A stretch of 7,841 nt of DNA from CAYXGE01 sp964464435 (lineage in GTDB: Bacteria > Pseudomonadota > Gammaproteobacteria > Burkholderiales > Methylophilaceae), in the NCBI GenBank assembly GCA_964464435.1, contig CAYXGE010000085.1, positions 1-7,841 on the forward strand, in the 5' to 3' direction. The translations under genes were made by a program, and so were the position numbers. Below are positions 1 to 6,745 of this stretch, in pieces. Every line of letters begins with the position of its first letter. The first letter of the stretch is position 1. The notes under the pieces are model-generated. The model did not search any database and had not been told where the DNA came from. It saw nothing but the letters and a program-made list of their open reading frames with translations.

Positions 1-54
1 TGTTTGTCCGATATGTTCGCGGTTTAAGTGACCGCAGTAATGTGTACGCATCAT
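1..54 (-). CDS. aspS: Aspartyl-tRNA synthetase, N-terminal fragment (cut by window edge)
   Basis: Only the first 18 codons are inside the window; the gene runs off the left edge. Read on the minus strand they give MMRTHYCGHLNREHIGQT. This matches the very characteristic start of bacterial AspRS (M-R-T-H/N-Y-C-G), the beginning of the N-terminal OB-fold that binds the tRNA anticodon. The enzyme charges tRNA-Asp (or tRNA-Asp/Asn in non-discriminating forms) in the cytoplasm. Two ATG codons stand in tandem at 52-54 and 49-51, and the sequence does not decide between them; most family members begin at the second. The gene starts 22 bp after the stop of the DUF502 gene in the same direction, so it is probably the third cistron of an fmdB-DUF502-aspS operon. 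No clear Shine-Dalgarno is visible in that gap. Identification rests on few residues, but they are distinctive and the gene order supports it. Confidence 0.85.
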   Translation of the reverse strand, partial: MMRTHYCGHLNREHIGQT

Positions 55-76
55 AATATTAGGTTCTAAATTGAAG

Positions 77-697
77 TTAATTGATTGAAGGTTTCGTTTT
101 ATTGAGTTTTTCTGCTGGCGCTACAACGCCCATACTAATAATATATTTAAGCGCTTCATCCACGCTCATATCAAGTTCTACCACATCTGCCCTAGCCACC
201 ATAATAAAGTAGCCGCTGGTTGGGTTGGGGGTAGTAGGCACATACACGCTCACATAATCACCCTTAAGGTGGTTAGCCACATCACCACCTGGCGTACCCG
301 TTAAAAAGGCAATGGTCCAACTCCCTTGGTGTGGAAACTGTACGAGTAAAGCCTTACGAAAAGCATTGCCAGAATCTGAAAAAAGCGTATCTGAAACCTG
401 TTTAACGCTATTGTAAATTGAACGTACGACAGGCAAACGGCCTAGCATGGTTTCCCATAGATTAATGAGTTGCTTACCAAAAATATTGGTAGCAATTACA
501 CCTGTGAGTATAATAATTCCCAGCGTGAGCACCGCACCTTCACCTGGAATTTTTCTACCGAATAAAGCTTCTGGTTGCCAAGCCTCGGGCAACAACAACA
601 AACTTTGGTCCATGATACCGATAATGGTACGCAATACCCAAACTGTAATAAACAGGGGTACTAGCACCAACAAACCGGTAATAAAATATTTTTTCAT
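77..697 (-). CDS. DUF502 family inner-membrane protein
   Basis: This is a 206-residue protein of the DUF502 family, whose function is unknown. Two hydrophobic helices are visible, at about residues 5-27 (ITGLLVLVPLFITVWVL region) and 54-74 (AVLTLGIIILTGVIAT region). A soluble domain of about 130 residues follows, probably mixed alpha/beta. Family hallmarks include the LGRLPVVRSIYNSVKQ stretch (residues 85-100) and the VPTTPNPTSGYF loop (153-164). Length is normal for the family. The lysine-rich N-terminus (MKKYF) just before helix 1 suggests that the N-terminus lies in the cytoplasm. The start lies 18 bp from the fmdB stop, and the stop lies 22 bp before aspS, so cotranscription is likely. 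The order fmdB-DUF502-aspS is one I know from other betaproteobacteria (established knowledge, from memory). No Shine-Dalgarno of note is seen before the ATG, so translational coupling to fmdB is plausible (inference). Confidence 0.9.
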   Translation of the reverse strand: MKKYFITGLLVLVPLFITVWVLRTIIGIMDQSLLLLPEAWQPEALFGRKIPGEGAVLTLGIIILTGVIATNIFGKQLINLWETMLGRLPVVRSIYNSVKQVSDTLFSDSGNAFRKALLVQFPHQGSWTIAFLTGTPGGDVANHLKGDYVSVYVPTTPNPTSGYFIMVARADVVELDMSVDEALKYIISMGVVAPAEKLNKTKPSIN

Positions 698-715
698 GAG
701 ATTAAATGTATTGCG

Positions 716-976
716 TTAGTGGCAGGCACAGCCCGGACTACATGCAGCAGCTGGCGTGGACTCTTCCGATTTATTGGCTGTAGATGATGAACTACCGCCT
801 TTAAAGTCGGTGGCATACCAGCCTGTTCCATTGAGTTGAAAACTTGGCGCTGACAACTGTTTACTAAATGTTTCTTTTCCACAAGATGGACAAACATCTA
901 CGCTTGGCGCACTTACTTTGCGCATGACTTCTTTTTTTAAGCCGCAGCTTGAACATTGAAAATCGTAAATTGGCAT
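716..976 (-). CDS. fmdB: FmdB-type zinc ribbon protein
   Basis: This 86-residue protein begins MPIYDFQCSSCG, the classic start of the FmdB/CxxC_CXXC_SSSS zinc-ribbon family. The zinc site is made by C8-x2-C11 and C29-x2-C32 (CSSC and CPSC). A serine-rich linker (about residues 61-73) follows, and the protein ends in a second cysteine cluster, ACSPGCACH (C79, C83, C85, then H86). Members are small putative regulators named after FmdB, linked to amidase expression in Methylophilus; the molecular role in most genomes is unknown. The start is well supported: a GGGG Shine-Dalgarno lies at 983-986, six bases before the ATG. It is the first gene of the fmdB-DUF502-aspS run, with a candidate -10 element about 22 bases upstream of the ATG. 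The symbol is a family label; function here is not shown. Confidence 0.88.
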   Translation of the reverse strand: MPIYDFQCSSCGLKKEVMRKVSAPSVDVCPSCGKETFSKQLSAPSFQLNGTGWYATDFKGGSSSSTANKSEESTPAAACSPGCACH

Positions 977-997
977 TGCTTACCCCGAAAAAATGAA

Positions 998-1003
998 ATT
1001 ATA
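998..1003 (-). promoter_or_regulatory. Candidate -10 element of the fmdB-DUF502-aspS operon
   Basis: On the minus strand this is a perfect TATAAT, lying 21 bases upstream of the fmdB ATG and 11 bases upstream of its Shine-Dalgarno. No good -35 hexamer is seen at 16-18 bp (the region reads roughly CTTTCT), and there is no TG of an extended -10. The call therefore rests on one hexamer and its position. A transcript from here would have a leader of only about 15 bases. The rest of 977-1073 is AT-rich and contains nothing else I can name. Confidence 0.35.
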
Positions 1004-1073
1004 CCTTAAGCCTATGAATTAGAAAGGTTGGCTTAACTTTTAAATGGGTAAATTTGAATAAATTTCAAGTAGC

Positions 1074-1703
1074 TTATGCTGAAATGTTAAGGCGGTAAGC
1101 AGCACCCAACCATTTTGGCATATTTTCTAAGGGTTCAAAATGCAGATTGTTAAGTGACGTAGATTGCTTCATCACGGCTTCTGTTACCAATATCTCACCT
1201 TGCTTGGCAGATTCCTCGCCTAATTTACTGGCGGCGTTTACTTCTGCCCCGTACACATCATCTTCACCAACTCTTAACATTTTTCCAAAGCCCAAACCTA
1301 TGCAGAGCAATACTTTTTCTTTACTTTCTCTGCTTAGATTGTAATTTTGTAATACTTCTTGCATTTCTAAACTACAAGCAATGGCTTGTTGCGGCTGTTT
1401 AAACAGCACCATCATAGAATCGCCTTCTGTTTTTAGCAAAAAGCCATGATGTTTTGTTATGACAGGAAACAGCAAACGCTCAGATTCATAAATAGTTTGT
1501 AAGAAATGAATAATGCCAAACTCTGCTACCAGCCTTGAAAAACCTACCAAATCGGTAAACATGACACACCACTCTTCACCAAACAATTGCCATATTTCTT
1601 CATCAATGGCTACTTTATTTGCGTTTGGTAATAAGCGAGATTGAATTAACGCGTAGAGATGCGTTTGTGCATGCTTGCTTGTTAATTGGGCTGGCTTTTT
1701 CAT
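1074..1703 (-). CDS. Stand-alone class III adenylate/guanylate cyclase domain protein
   Basis: This 209-residue protein consists almost wholly of one class III nucleotide cyclase homology domain (about residues 44-180), with no membrane segment or recognisable sensor domain. Cyclase landmarks appear in the right order. FTDLVGFS carries the first metal aspartate D51, and KTEGDSMM carries the base-selecting lysine K91 and second metal aspartate D95. DVYGAEVNAASKL carries the second base residue D149 and the catalytic asparagine N156. K91/D149 is the pair typical of ATP selection, so cAMP is the likelier product if it is active. The usual transition-state arginine four residues after the asparagine is lysine here (K160), which may lower or abolish activity. 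The protein could therefore be a weak cyclase or a nucleotide-binding regulator. Class III domains work as dimers. It sits alone between the ssb terminator and fmdB. The start has a weak AAGG only three bases from the ATG. Confidence 0.85.
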   Translation of the reverse strand: MKKPAQLTSKHAQTHLYALIQSRLLPNANKVAIDEEIWQLFGEEWCVMFTDLVGFSRLVAEFGIIHFLQTIYESERLLFPVITKHHGFLLKTEGDSMMVLFKQPQQAIACSLEMQEVLQNYNLSRESKEKVLLCIGLGFGKMLRVGEDDVYGAEVNAASKLGEESAKQGEILVTEAVMKQSTSLNNLHFEPLENMPKWLGAAYRLNISA

Positions 1704-1734
1704 ACCTTATGGATGAGCTAATAACGGCGCTAAC

Positions 1735-1761
1735 AACAAAGGCCTTTTCAGGCCTTTTGTT
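1735..1761 (-). terminator. Hairpin terminator after ssb
   Basis: The arms are 1735-1744 and 1751-1761, around a six-base loop. On the minus strand AACAAAAGGCC pairs with GGCCTTTGTT: four G-C pairs next to the loop, then A-T pairs with one bulged base. The 3' arm runs into a T-rich stretch (TTTGTTGTT), as in intrinsic terminators. It begins only four bases after the ssb stop codon. The T-tract is interrupted, so termination may be partial; the cyclase gene starts about 30 bases further on and may depend on readthrough. Confidence 0.65.
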
Positions 1762-1764
1762 ATT

Positions 1765-2256
1765 TTAAAATGGAATGTCATCATCAAAGTTATCAAACCC
1801 TGAACCACCAGCGCTAGCAGCTGGTGCGGCTGCAGGCCTTGCAGGAGGTTGTTGATTGCTACTTGGTGGGCTAGGTTCTTGATTCATATCGTAAGCGGCA
1901 TCATCATAGCTACCAGATGCACCGCCTTCACGTCCACCTAACATTTGCATTTGGTCAGCTACAATTTCAGTGGTGTAACGGGTCACGCCATCTTTTTCCC
2001 ATTTGCGTGTTTGTAAACGGCCTTCTACATACACTGGGCGACCCTTTTTAAGATATTCACCCGCTATTTCAGCCAAACGCCTATACATAACGATATTGTG
2101 CCATTCTGTTTTTTCTTGCTTTTGACCACTTTTGTCTTTCCATGAGTCGGTGGTGGCAATACTAAAGTTAGCCACGGCCTCGCCATTGGGCATGTAACGC
2201 ACCTCTGGGTCACGCCCCAAATTTCCAACTAAAATCACTTTATTTACTGATGCCAT
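1765..2256 (-). CDS. ssb: Single-stranded DNA-binding protein SSB
   Basis: The 163-residue SSB coats single-stranded DNA during replication, recombination and repair, and recruits partner enzymes. The N-terminal OB-fold covers about residues 1-107, starting MASVNKVILVGNLGRDPE. DNA-stacking aromatics match the E. coli positions: W39, W52 and W86. The position equal to E. coli F60 is tyrosine (Y58), a mild change. A disordered linker rich in Gly, Pro, Ala, Ser and Gln follows (about 108-156). The protein closes with the acidic tip DDDIPF, the docking site for many DNA-processing proteins. Length is normal for a homotetrameric proteobacterial SSB. A strong Shine-Dalgarno (AAGGGGG) lies about five bases before the ATG and fixes the start. 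The gene follows the yajR-type gene by 21 bp and probably shares its transcript; a hairpin terminator lies directly after it. A location beside uvrA is typical of proteobacteria. Confidence 0.97.
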   Translation of the reverse strand: MASVNKVILVGNLGRDPEVRYMPNGEAVANFSIATTDSWKDKSGQKQEKTEWHNIVMYRRLAEIAGEYLKKGRPVYVEGRLQTRKWEKDGVTRYTTEIVADQMQMLGGREGGASGSYDDAAYDMNQEPSPPSSNQQPPARPAAAPAASAGGSGFDNFDDDIPF

Positions 2257-2277
2257 TTCATCCCCCTTGTTGTTCGC

Positions 2278-3657
2278 CTATTCACTTTTCAGTAATGCTA
2301 ATACTGCTGACTCATCCCAATCTGCTTGCATATCGACTTTTAAATACATCATCCGTTCTTCAGGTATAAAGACCACTTCACGCACGCCTCTTATGTTGTT
2401 GAGCGTCATATTTAGGCGATCAAGCGCCGCTAAATTAGCAGTGGATAAATGGTACATTTTGCTTTTAACTGCTGGTGGTGGCGCCATGGTAAATGCCATG
2501 ATTAACCAAGCAAACATGAGTACACTACAAAATATAAATACCGCAGGTACGCTGTAATAATGTGCCAAAAAACCACCCACTACACCGCCCACAAATACCC
2601 CTAAAGATTGGCATGTATTATACACCCCCATTGCGGTTCCTTTAGCGGCTGGCGGCGCAATTTTTGAAATGATTGAGGGTAAAGTCGCCTCTAAAATATT
2701 AAAGGCAATAAAATATAAACCTAAAGAAATGACAATGCCTAAATAATGCTGAATAGTGCTTGCAAACATGATTTGTGCGCCTAACATCAAACCAATGGCC
2801 GCTACAAACACTTGTTTAAGTTTGGCCTGTTTTTCTCCAATAATAATGGCTGGCACCATTAAAATAAATGAAAATACCAAGATTGGAAGATATATTTTCC
2901 AATGCATATTTTCACCCATGCCACTGGTTTGTTTAATGGCTAAAGGCACAATAATAAACATGGCCATTTGCGCCGCATGTAACGCAAAAATACCAAAATT
3001 AAGCCTGAGTAGTTGGGTATTTTTGAGTACTTCGCTTAATTTAGCAGTATTGGCTTGCGCGTCAGAGTGAAAAAAACTGGTTTGTGGATTAGGTACTACC
3101 CATTTTATGACCCCCATTGCAATAATCGCCAACACACCCGTCATGGCAAAGATGCCAGACACCCCTATCAATTGGTTAAGTGCAGGACCTGCGATTAAAG
3201 ATAGCGCAAAGGTAATACCAATGGTGCCACCTACCATTGCCATGGCTTTGGTGCGATGTTCTTCACGCGTTAAATCTGCGAGCAACGCCGTTACAGCCGC
3301 TGAAATTGCGCCCGCCCCCTGCACCGCTCGACCAATAATCACCCAATAAATATCATGCGCATTTGCGGCAATAAAACTACCCACTGCAAATAAAAGTAAA
3401 CCAAAATAAATAACAGATTTACGACCAAAACGATCTGATGCCATACCAAAAGGTAATTGAAAAATCGCTTGAGTTAAACCGTATGCGCCTAGCGCCATGC
3501 CCACCAATAAGCTATTGTTGCCGTTGGGGAGGGTGGTGGCATAAATGGCAAAAATGGGCAAAATAAGAAACATGCCAAGCATGCGCAAACCATAGATAGA
3601 GGCCAAACTTGCACTTGCACGGATTTCAAGTGGAGACATTCGTTCAGATAAAGACAT
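2278..3657 (-). CDS. yajR: YajR-type major facilitator superfamily transporter
   Basis: This 459-residue inner-membrane MFS transporter has about twelve hydrophobic helices. It resembles E. coli YajR along its whole length, as far as I recall that sequence: GLRMLGMF near residue 23, GLTQAIFQLPFG (60-71), GRAVQGAGAISAAVTALLADLTRE (109-132), KGTAMGVYNTCQSLGV (339-354). MFS motif A is clear as GMASDRFGRK (71-80) with D75, R76 and R79; R110 fits motif B. After the last helix comes a soluble tail (about 400-459) with a ferredoxin-like pattern, matching the YAM domain that marks YajR. The substrate is unknown; drug/proton efflux is often assumed without proof. The first ATG (3655-3657) is used here, but an in-frame ATG six codons later (MSPLEIRAS) matches the family start about as well. 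Neither has a good ribosome site. The gene probably leads an operon with ssb and faces away from uvrA. Confidence 0.9.
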   Translation of the reverse strand: MSLSERMSPLEIRASASLASIYGLRMLGMFLILPIFAIYATTLPNGNNSLLVGMALGAYGLTQAIFQLPFGMASDRFGRKSVIYFGLLLFAVGSFIAANAHDIYWVIIGRAVQGAGAISAAVTALLADLTREEHRTKAMAMVGGTIGITFALSLIAGPALNQLIGVSGIFAMTGVLAIIAMGVIKWVVPNPQTSFFHSDAQANTAKLSEVLKNTQLLRLNFGIFALHAAQMAMFIIVPLAIKQTSGMGENMHWKIYLPILVFSFILMVPAIIIGEKQAKLKQVFVAAIGLMLGAQIMFASTIQHYLGIVISLGLYFIAFNILEATLPSIISKIAPPAAKGTAMGVYNTCQSLGVFVGGVVGGFLAHYYSVPAVFIFCSVLMFAWLIMAFTMAPPPAVKSKMYHLSTANLAALDRLNMTLNNIRGVREVVFIPEERMMYLKVDMQADWDESAVLALLKSE

Positions 3658-3665
3658 GAAAATGA

Positions 3666-3694
3666 TTAACTAAATGCAATAAATTGCGTATATT
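3666..3694 (+). promoter_or_regulatory. Candidate sigma70 promoter for uvrA
   Basis: TTAACT at 3666-3671 (4 of 6 to the -35 consensus) stands 17 bases before TATATT at 3689-3694 (5 of 6 to the -10 consensus). Transcription would begin near 3700-3702, giving uvrA a leader of about 80 bases. The AT-rich setting makes chance matches easy. A perfect dyad, GCAAT-AA-ATTGC at 3676-3687, lies in the spacer and could be an operator. The yajR promoter must lie in the same 120-base divergent region, but no good minus-strand hexamer pair was found. Confidence 0.35.
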
Positions 3695-3699
3695 AACAG
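3684..3699 (+). promoter_or_regulatory. Possible LexA (SOS) box, degenerate
   Basis: TTGCGTATATTAACAG fits the CTG-N10-CAG form of the proteobacterial LexA operator except for the first base (T instead of C), and it has an AT-rich centre. Against the idealised CTGT-(AT)4-ACAG it matches 11 of 16 positions. It overlaps the candidate -10 of uvrA, where a repressor would be effective, and uvrA is a classic SOS gene in other proteobacteria. The match is imperfect and may be chance. Confidence 0.25.
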
Positions 3700-3703
3700 G
3701 TTG

Positions 3704-3767
3704 CTCAAGTTAAAGGATTACTGACTTGAGATGTGTGTCGTTTTAACTAACAAAGCACGCATCTCAA
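3704..3767 (+). promoter_or_regulatory. uvrA leader with two mutually exclusive hairpins
   Basis: Hairpin 1: CTCAAGT (3704-3710) pairs perfectly with ACTTGAG (3724-3730), extended by a G-U and an A-U pair, leaving an AAGGA motif near the loop. Hairpin 2: TTGAGATGTGTGT (3726-3738) pairs with GCACGCATCTCAA (3755-3767), 13 pairs of which two are G-U. Bases 3726-3730 are used by both, so only one can form at a time. Hairpin 2 ends 14 bases before the family-supported uvrA ATG at 3782, close to the ribosome footprint. There is no clean U-tract after it, so translational control or RNA stability fits better than termination. The pairing is seen in the sequence; the regulatory role is inference. Confidence 0.4.
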
Positions 3768-3781
3768 TTGCTTTAAACACT

Positions 3782-6480
3782 ATGGATTTTATACGCATAC
3801 GCGGTGCACGCACCCACAACTTAAAAAATGTTTCGCTTGATTTACCGCGAAATAAAATGATTGTTATTACAGGCCTTTCAGGTTCTGGAAAATCATCATT
3901 AGCCTTTGATACCCTTTATGCCGAGGGTCAGCGTCGTTATGTAGAAAGTCTCTCAGCCTATGCCCGCCAATTCTTAGCGCGCATGGATAAACCAGACGTG
4001 GATTTGATTGAAGGTCTTTCACCCGCGATTTCCATTGAGCAAAAGTCTACTTCGCATAATCCACGCTCAACAGTAGGAACGGTCACCGAGATTCACGATT
4101 ACTTGCGTTTGCTGTATGCCCGTGCGGGTGACCCAGAGTGCCCAGACCACGGCATTAAGCTTGAAGCGCAAACTGTGAGCCAAATGGTAGACAGTGTGTT
4201 AGCGTTGCCAGAAGATACTAAGCTCATGATTTTGGCGCCAGTGGTTAGTGAGCGCAAAGGCGAGCAACTGGATTTATTTGATGAGCTCAAAGCACAAGGT
4301 TTTGTGCGTGTGCGGGTAGATGGTGTGATTTATGAGCTAGATAATGCTCCCAAATTAGCCAAAACCACCAAACATTCAGTGGATGTAGTGATTGACCGCT
4401 TAAAAGTGCGTACCGACATGAAGCAGCGCATTGCAGAATCCTTCGAAACCGCACTACGTTTGGCAGAAGGCAAAGCTATTGCCGTTGAAATGGATACCGA
4501 TAAATCACACCTATTCTCTGCAAAATTTTCTTGCCCGGTATGTGATTACTCCTTGGCAGAGCTTGAGCCACGTCTATTTAGCTTTAATAACCCGATGGGC
4601 GCCTGCCCTAAATGTGACGGCTTAGGACAAATCAGCTTTTTTGACCCAAAACGCGTGGTGGCATTTCCGCATTTATCATTAGCTGCTGGCGCCATTAAAG
4701 GCTGGGATAAACGTAATCAATTTTACTATCAAATGCTATGCAGTTTGGCGGGGCATTATGAGTTTGACCTAGACATGGCATTTGAAGCGTTACCAACCAA
4801 TATACAAGATGTTATTTTAAACGGTAGTGGCCGCGAAACCATTTTGTTTAATTACCTCAATGAGCGTGGAACGGTATTTCAGCGCAGCCATGCGTTTGAA
4901 GGCATCTTAAACAATTTACAAAGACGCTACCATGAAACGGATTCTGTAACAGTGCGTGAAGAGCTAGCTAAGTACCTCAACTCACAAGCTTGCCCAGATT
5001 GTAGTGGTACGCGACTAAGACGAGAGGCTCGCCATGTGAAAGTAGGCGGTAAAAATATTCATGAAGTATGTGAAGTACCGCTCAAACAGGCCTTACACTT
5101 TTTTGAAACTATGGCGCTATCAGGTCAAAAATTAGTGATTGCCGACAAAATCGTCAAAGAAATTAGTAACCGCTTAAAGTTTTTAACCAATGTGGGGCTT
5201 GAGTACTTGTCGCTCTCACGCTCGGCAGAAACCCTTTCTGGCGGTGAGGCGCAACGTATACGCTTGGCTTCGCAAATTGGTTCAGGGCTCACAGGCGTCA
5301 TGTACGTATTGGATGAACCTTCTATTGGCTTGCACCAACGTGATAATGACCGATTATTAGAAACCTTAAAGCGCCTGCGTGATATTGGTAATAGTGTAAT
5401 AGTGGTTGAGCATGACCAAGACGCCATTTTATCTGCCGATTATGTAGTGGATATTGGCCCAGGGGCGGGAGAACATGGCGGCCAAATTGTGGCAGAAGGC
5501 ACGCCTGCTGAGATTCAAGCAAACACTCAATCACTCACTGGGCAATATTTAAGTGGTAAAAAGCAAATTATCTACAATAAGAAACGTCATGCGCCAGACC
5601 CCAAACGCTGGCTTTCTATGTTTCATGCCACTGGCAATAATTTAAAAGATGTCAAACTTGAGTTGCCTGTTGGTTTACTTACCTGCGTAACAGGAGTATC
5701 AGGTAGTGGAAAATCTACCCTCATTAATGACACCTTGTATCGAGTCGTAGCACAACACCTATATGGCAGCAGTACAGAGCCAGCCCCTTTTGATGGCATT
5801 GAAGGCCTAGAGTTTTTTGATAAGGTAGTGGATGTAGACCAAAGCCCGATTGGTCGCACACCACGCTCAAACCCTGCCACCTATACAGGTCTTTTTACCC
5901 CGATTCGTGATTTATTTGCCAGCGTGCCAGAAAGCCGTGCACGAGGTTATGGGCCAGGTAGATACTCCTTTAATGTTAAGGGCGGCCGCTGTGAAGCCTG
6001 CCAAGGCGATGGTGTGATACGCGTAGAAATGCACTTTTTACCAGATGTTTATGTGCCTTGCGATGTGTGTAAAGGCCAACGTTACAACCGTGAAACCTTA
6101 GAGATTCAATACAAAGGCAAAAATATTCATGAAATTTTGAATATGACGGTTGAGCAAGCCCATGAGTTTTTTAAAGCTGTGCCCGTTGTATCAAGAAAAC
6201 TGCAAACTTTACTTGATGTTGGGCTAGGCTACATTACCTTAGGGCAATCTGCGACTACGCTTTCAGGTGGCGAGGCACAGCGGGTAAAGCTTGCACTTGA
6301 GCTTTCTAAGCGCGATACAGGTCGCACCTTGTACATTTTAGATGAGCCCACTACTGGCTTGCATTTTGCCGATATTCAATTATTACTCGATGTAATTCAT
6401 CGCTTACGTGATGCAGGCAATACCATCGTCATTATTGAGCATAATTTGGATGTCATTAAAACGGCTGACTGGATTATTGA
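3782..6480 (+). CDS. uvrA: Excinuclease ABC subunit A, 3' end lost in assembly gap
   Basis: UvrA is the ATP-driven damage sensor of nucleotide excision repair and loads UvrB at lesions. In the 899 visible residues, both ABC ATPase halves are present. Half 1 has Walker A GLSGSGKS (31-38), zinc finger C251/C254/C275/C278, signature LSGGEAQ (485-491) and Walker B aspartate D511. Half 2 has Walker A GVSGSGKS (638-645), zinc finger C737/C740/C760/C763, signature LSGGEAQ (827-833) and Walker B D854. It stops at IIEHNLDVIKTADWII, just before the D-L-G-P segment; about 40 residues are missing compared with the usual length of about 940. I chose ATG 3782 (MDFIRIRGARTHNLKN) because UvrA proteins start this way. 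An in-frame ATG at 3731 would add 17 residues without family support, and those bases form the leader hairpins. No strong Shine-Dalgarno precedes 3782. The gene is divergent from yajR-ssb. Confidence 0.96.
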
Positions 6481-6580
6481 NNNNNNNNNNNNNNNNNNNN
6501 NNNNNNNNNNNNNNNNNNNNNNNNNNNNNNNNNNNNNNNNNNNNNNNNNNNNNNNNNNNNNNNNNNNNNNNNNNNNNNNN
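6481..6580. other. Assembly gap (100 N)
   Basis: This is a run of exactly 100 N, the usual placeholder for a gap of unknown length. Upstream sequence is UvrA lacking about 40 residues; downstream sequence is the C-terminal part of an unrelated glutaredoxin-like protein. The missing pieces (about 120 bases of uvrA plus stop, an intergenic part, and the start of the next gene including its active site) need clearly more than 100 bases, so the true gap is longer. Coordinates downstream of it are therefore not true distances. Confidence 0.97.
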
Positions 6581-6745
6581 CATGGTATTCAATATGATGA
6601 AATGGATATTGATACAGAGCAAGGTAAACAAAACTATTTTGAAGCTGGTGGCAGTTCCGGCGTTCCCTTATTGGTAGCTAACAATCAAAAAATTCAAGGG
6701 TTTTCTAAATCCTCTTATGACGCAGTATTTAATCAACCCGAATAA
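6581..6745 (+). CDS. Glutaredoxin-like thioredoxin-fold protein, C-terminal part only
   Basis: There are 54 residues before the stop, beginning HGIQYDEMDIDTEQG; the start is lost in the gap. The pattern is that of the second half of a glutaredoxin-type fold: a strand with Y-D-E-M-D-I-D, a helix (QGKQNYFEAGG), then GVP with the cis-proline facing the active site (residues 27-29 of the fragment), a strand LLVANNQ, and IQGFSKSSYDAVF as the final helix. The CxxC or CxxS site would lie in the missing N-terminal part, so catalytic ability cannot be judged. In related bacteria such domains occur alone or after an N-terminal DUF4124 domain with a signal peptide; which applies here is unknown. The segment is in frame with the uvrA reading frame across the N run, but none of it resembles a UvrA C-terminus, so it is a separate gene. 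It converges on the HDOD gene. Confidence 0.8.
   Translation, partial: HGIQYDEMDIDTEQGKQNYFEAGGSSGVPLLVANNQKIQGFSKSSYDAVFNQPE

Noticed and set aside
447..719. 90-codon plus-strand open frame opposite the DUF502 gene
   Set aside because: It is antisense to a clear membrane protein gene, with no own ribosome site or recognisable product; a shadow frame.
694..897. 67-codon minus-strand open frame inside fmdB
   Set aside because: It lies in another frame of fmdB, has no recognisable domain, and the true frame has a strong ribosome site and zinc-ribbon motifs.
1053..1068. AT-rich inverted repeat after the cyclase stop as a terminator
   Set aside because: The arms are about five A/T-rich pairs without GC or a U-tract, so it is too weak to call.
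2756..3349. Plus-strand open frames opposite the MFS gene with Met/Ala/Ile-rich translations
   Set aside because: They are antisense reflections of hydrophobic helix codons; no independent coding evidence.
3731..3781. In-frame upstream ATG that would extend UvrA by 17 residues
   Set aside because: The extra residues have no counterpart at the UvrA N-terminus, the nearest AAGGA is 13 bases away, and the bases are better explained as leader hairpins; MDFIRIRGARTHNLKN is the family-like start.
3731..6745. A single UvrA-glutaredoxin fusion protein
   Set aside because: The join lies in a run of 100 N; missing family sequence on both sides exceeds the placeholder length.
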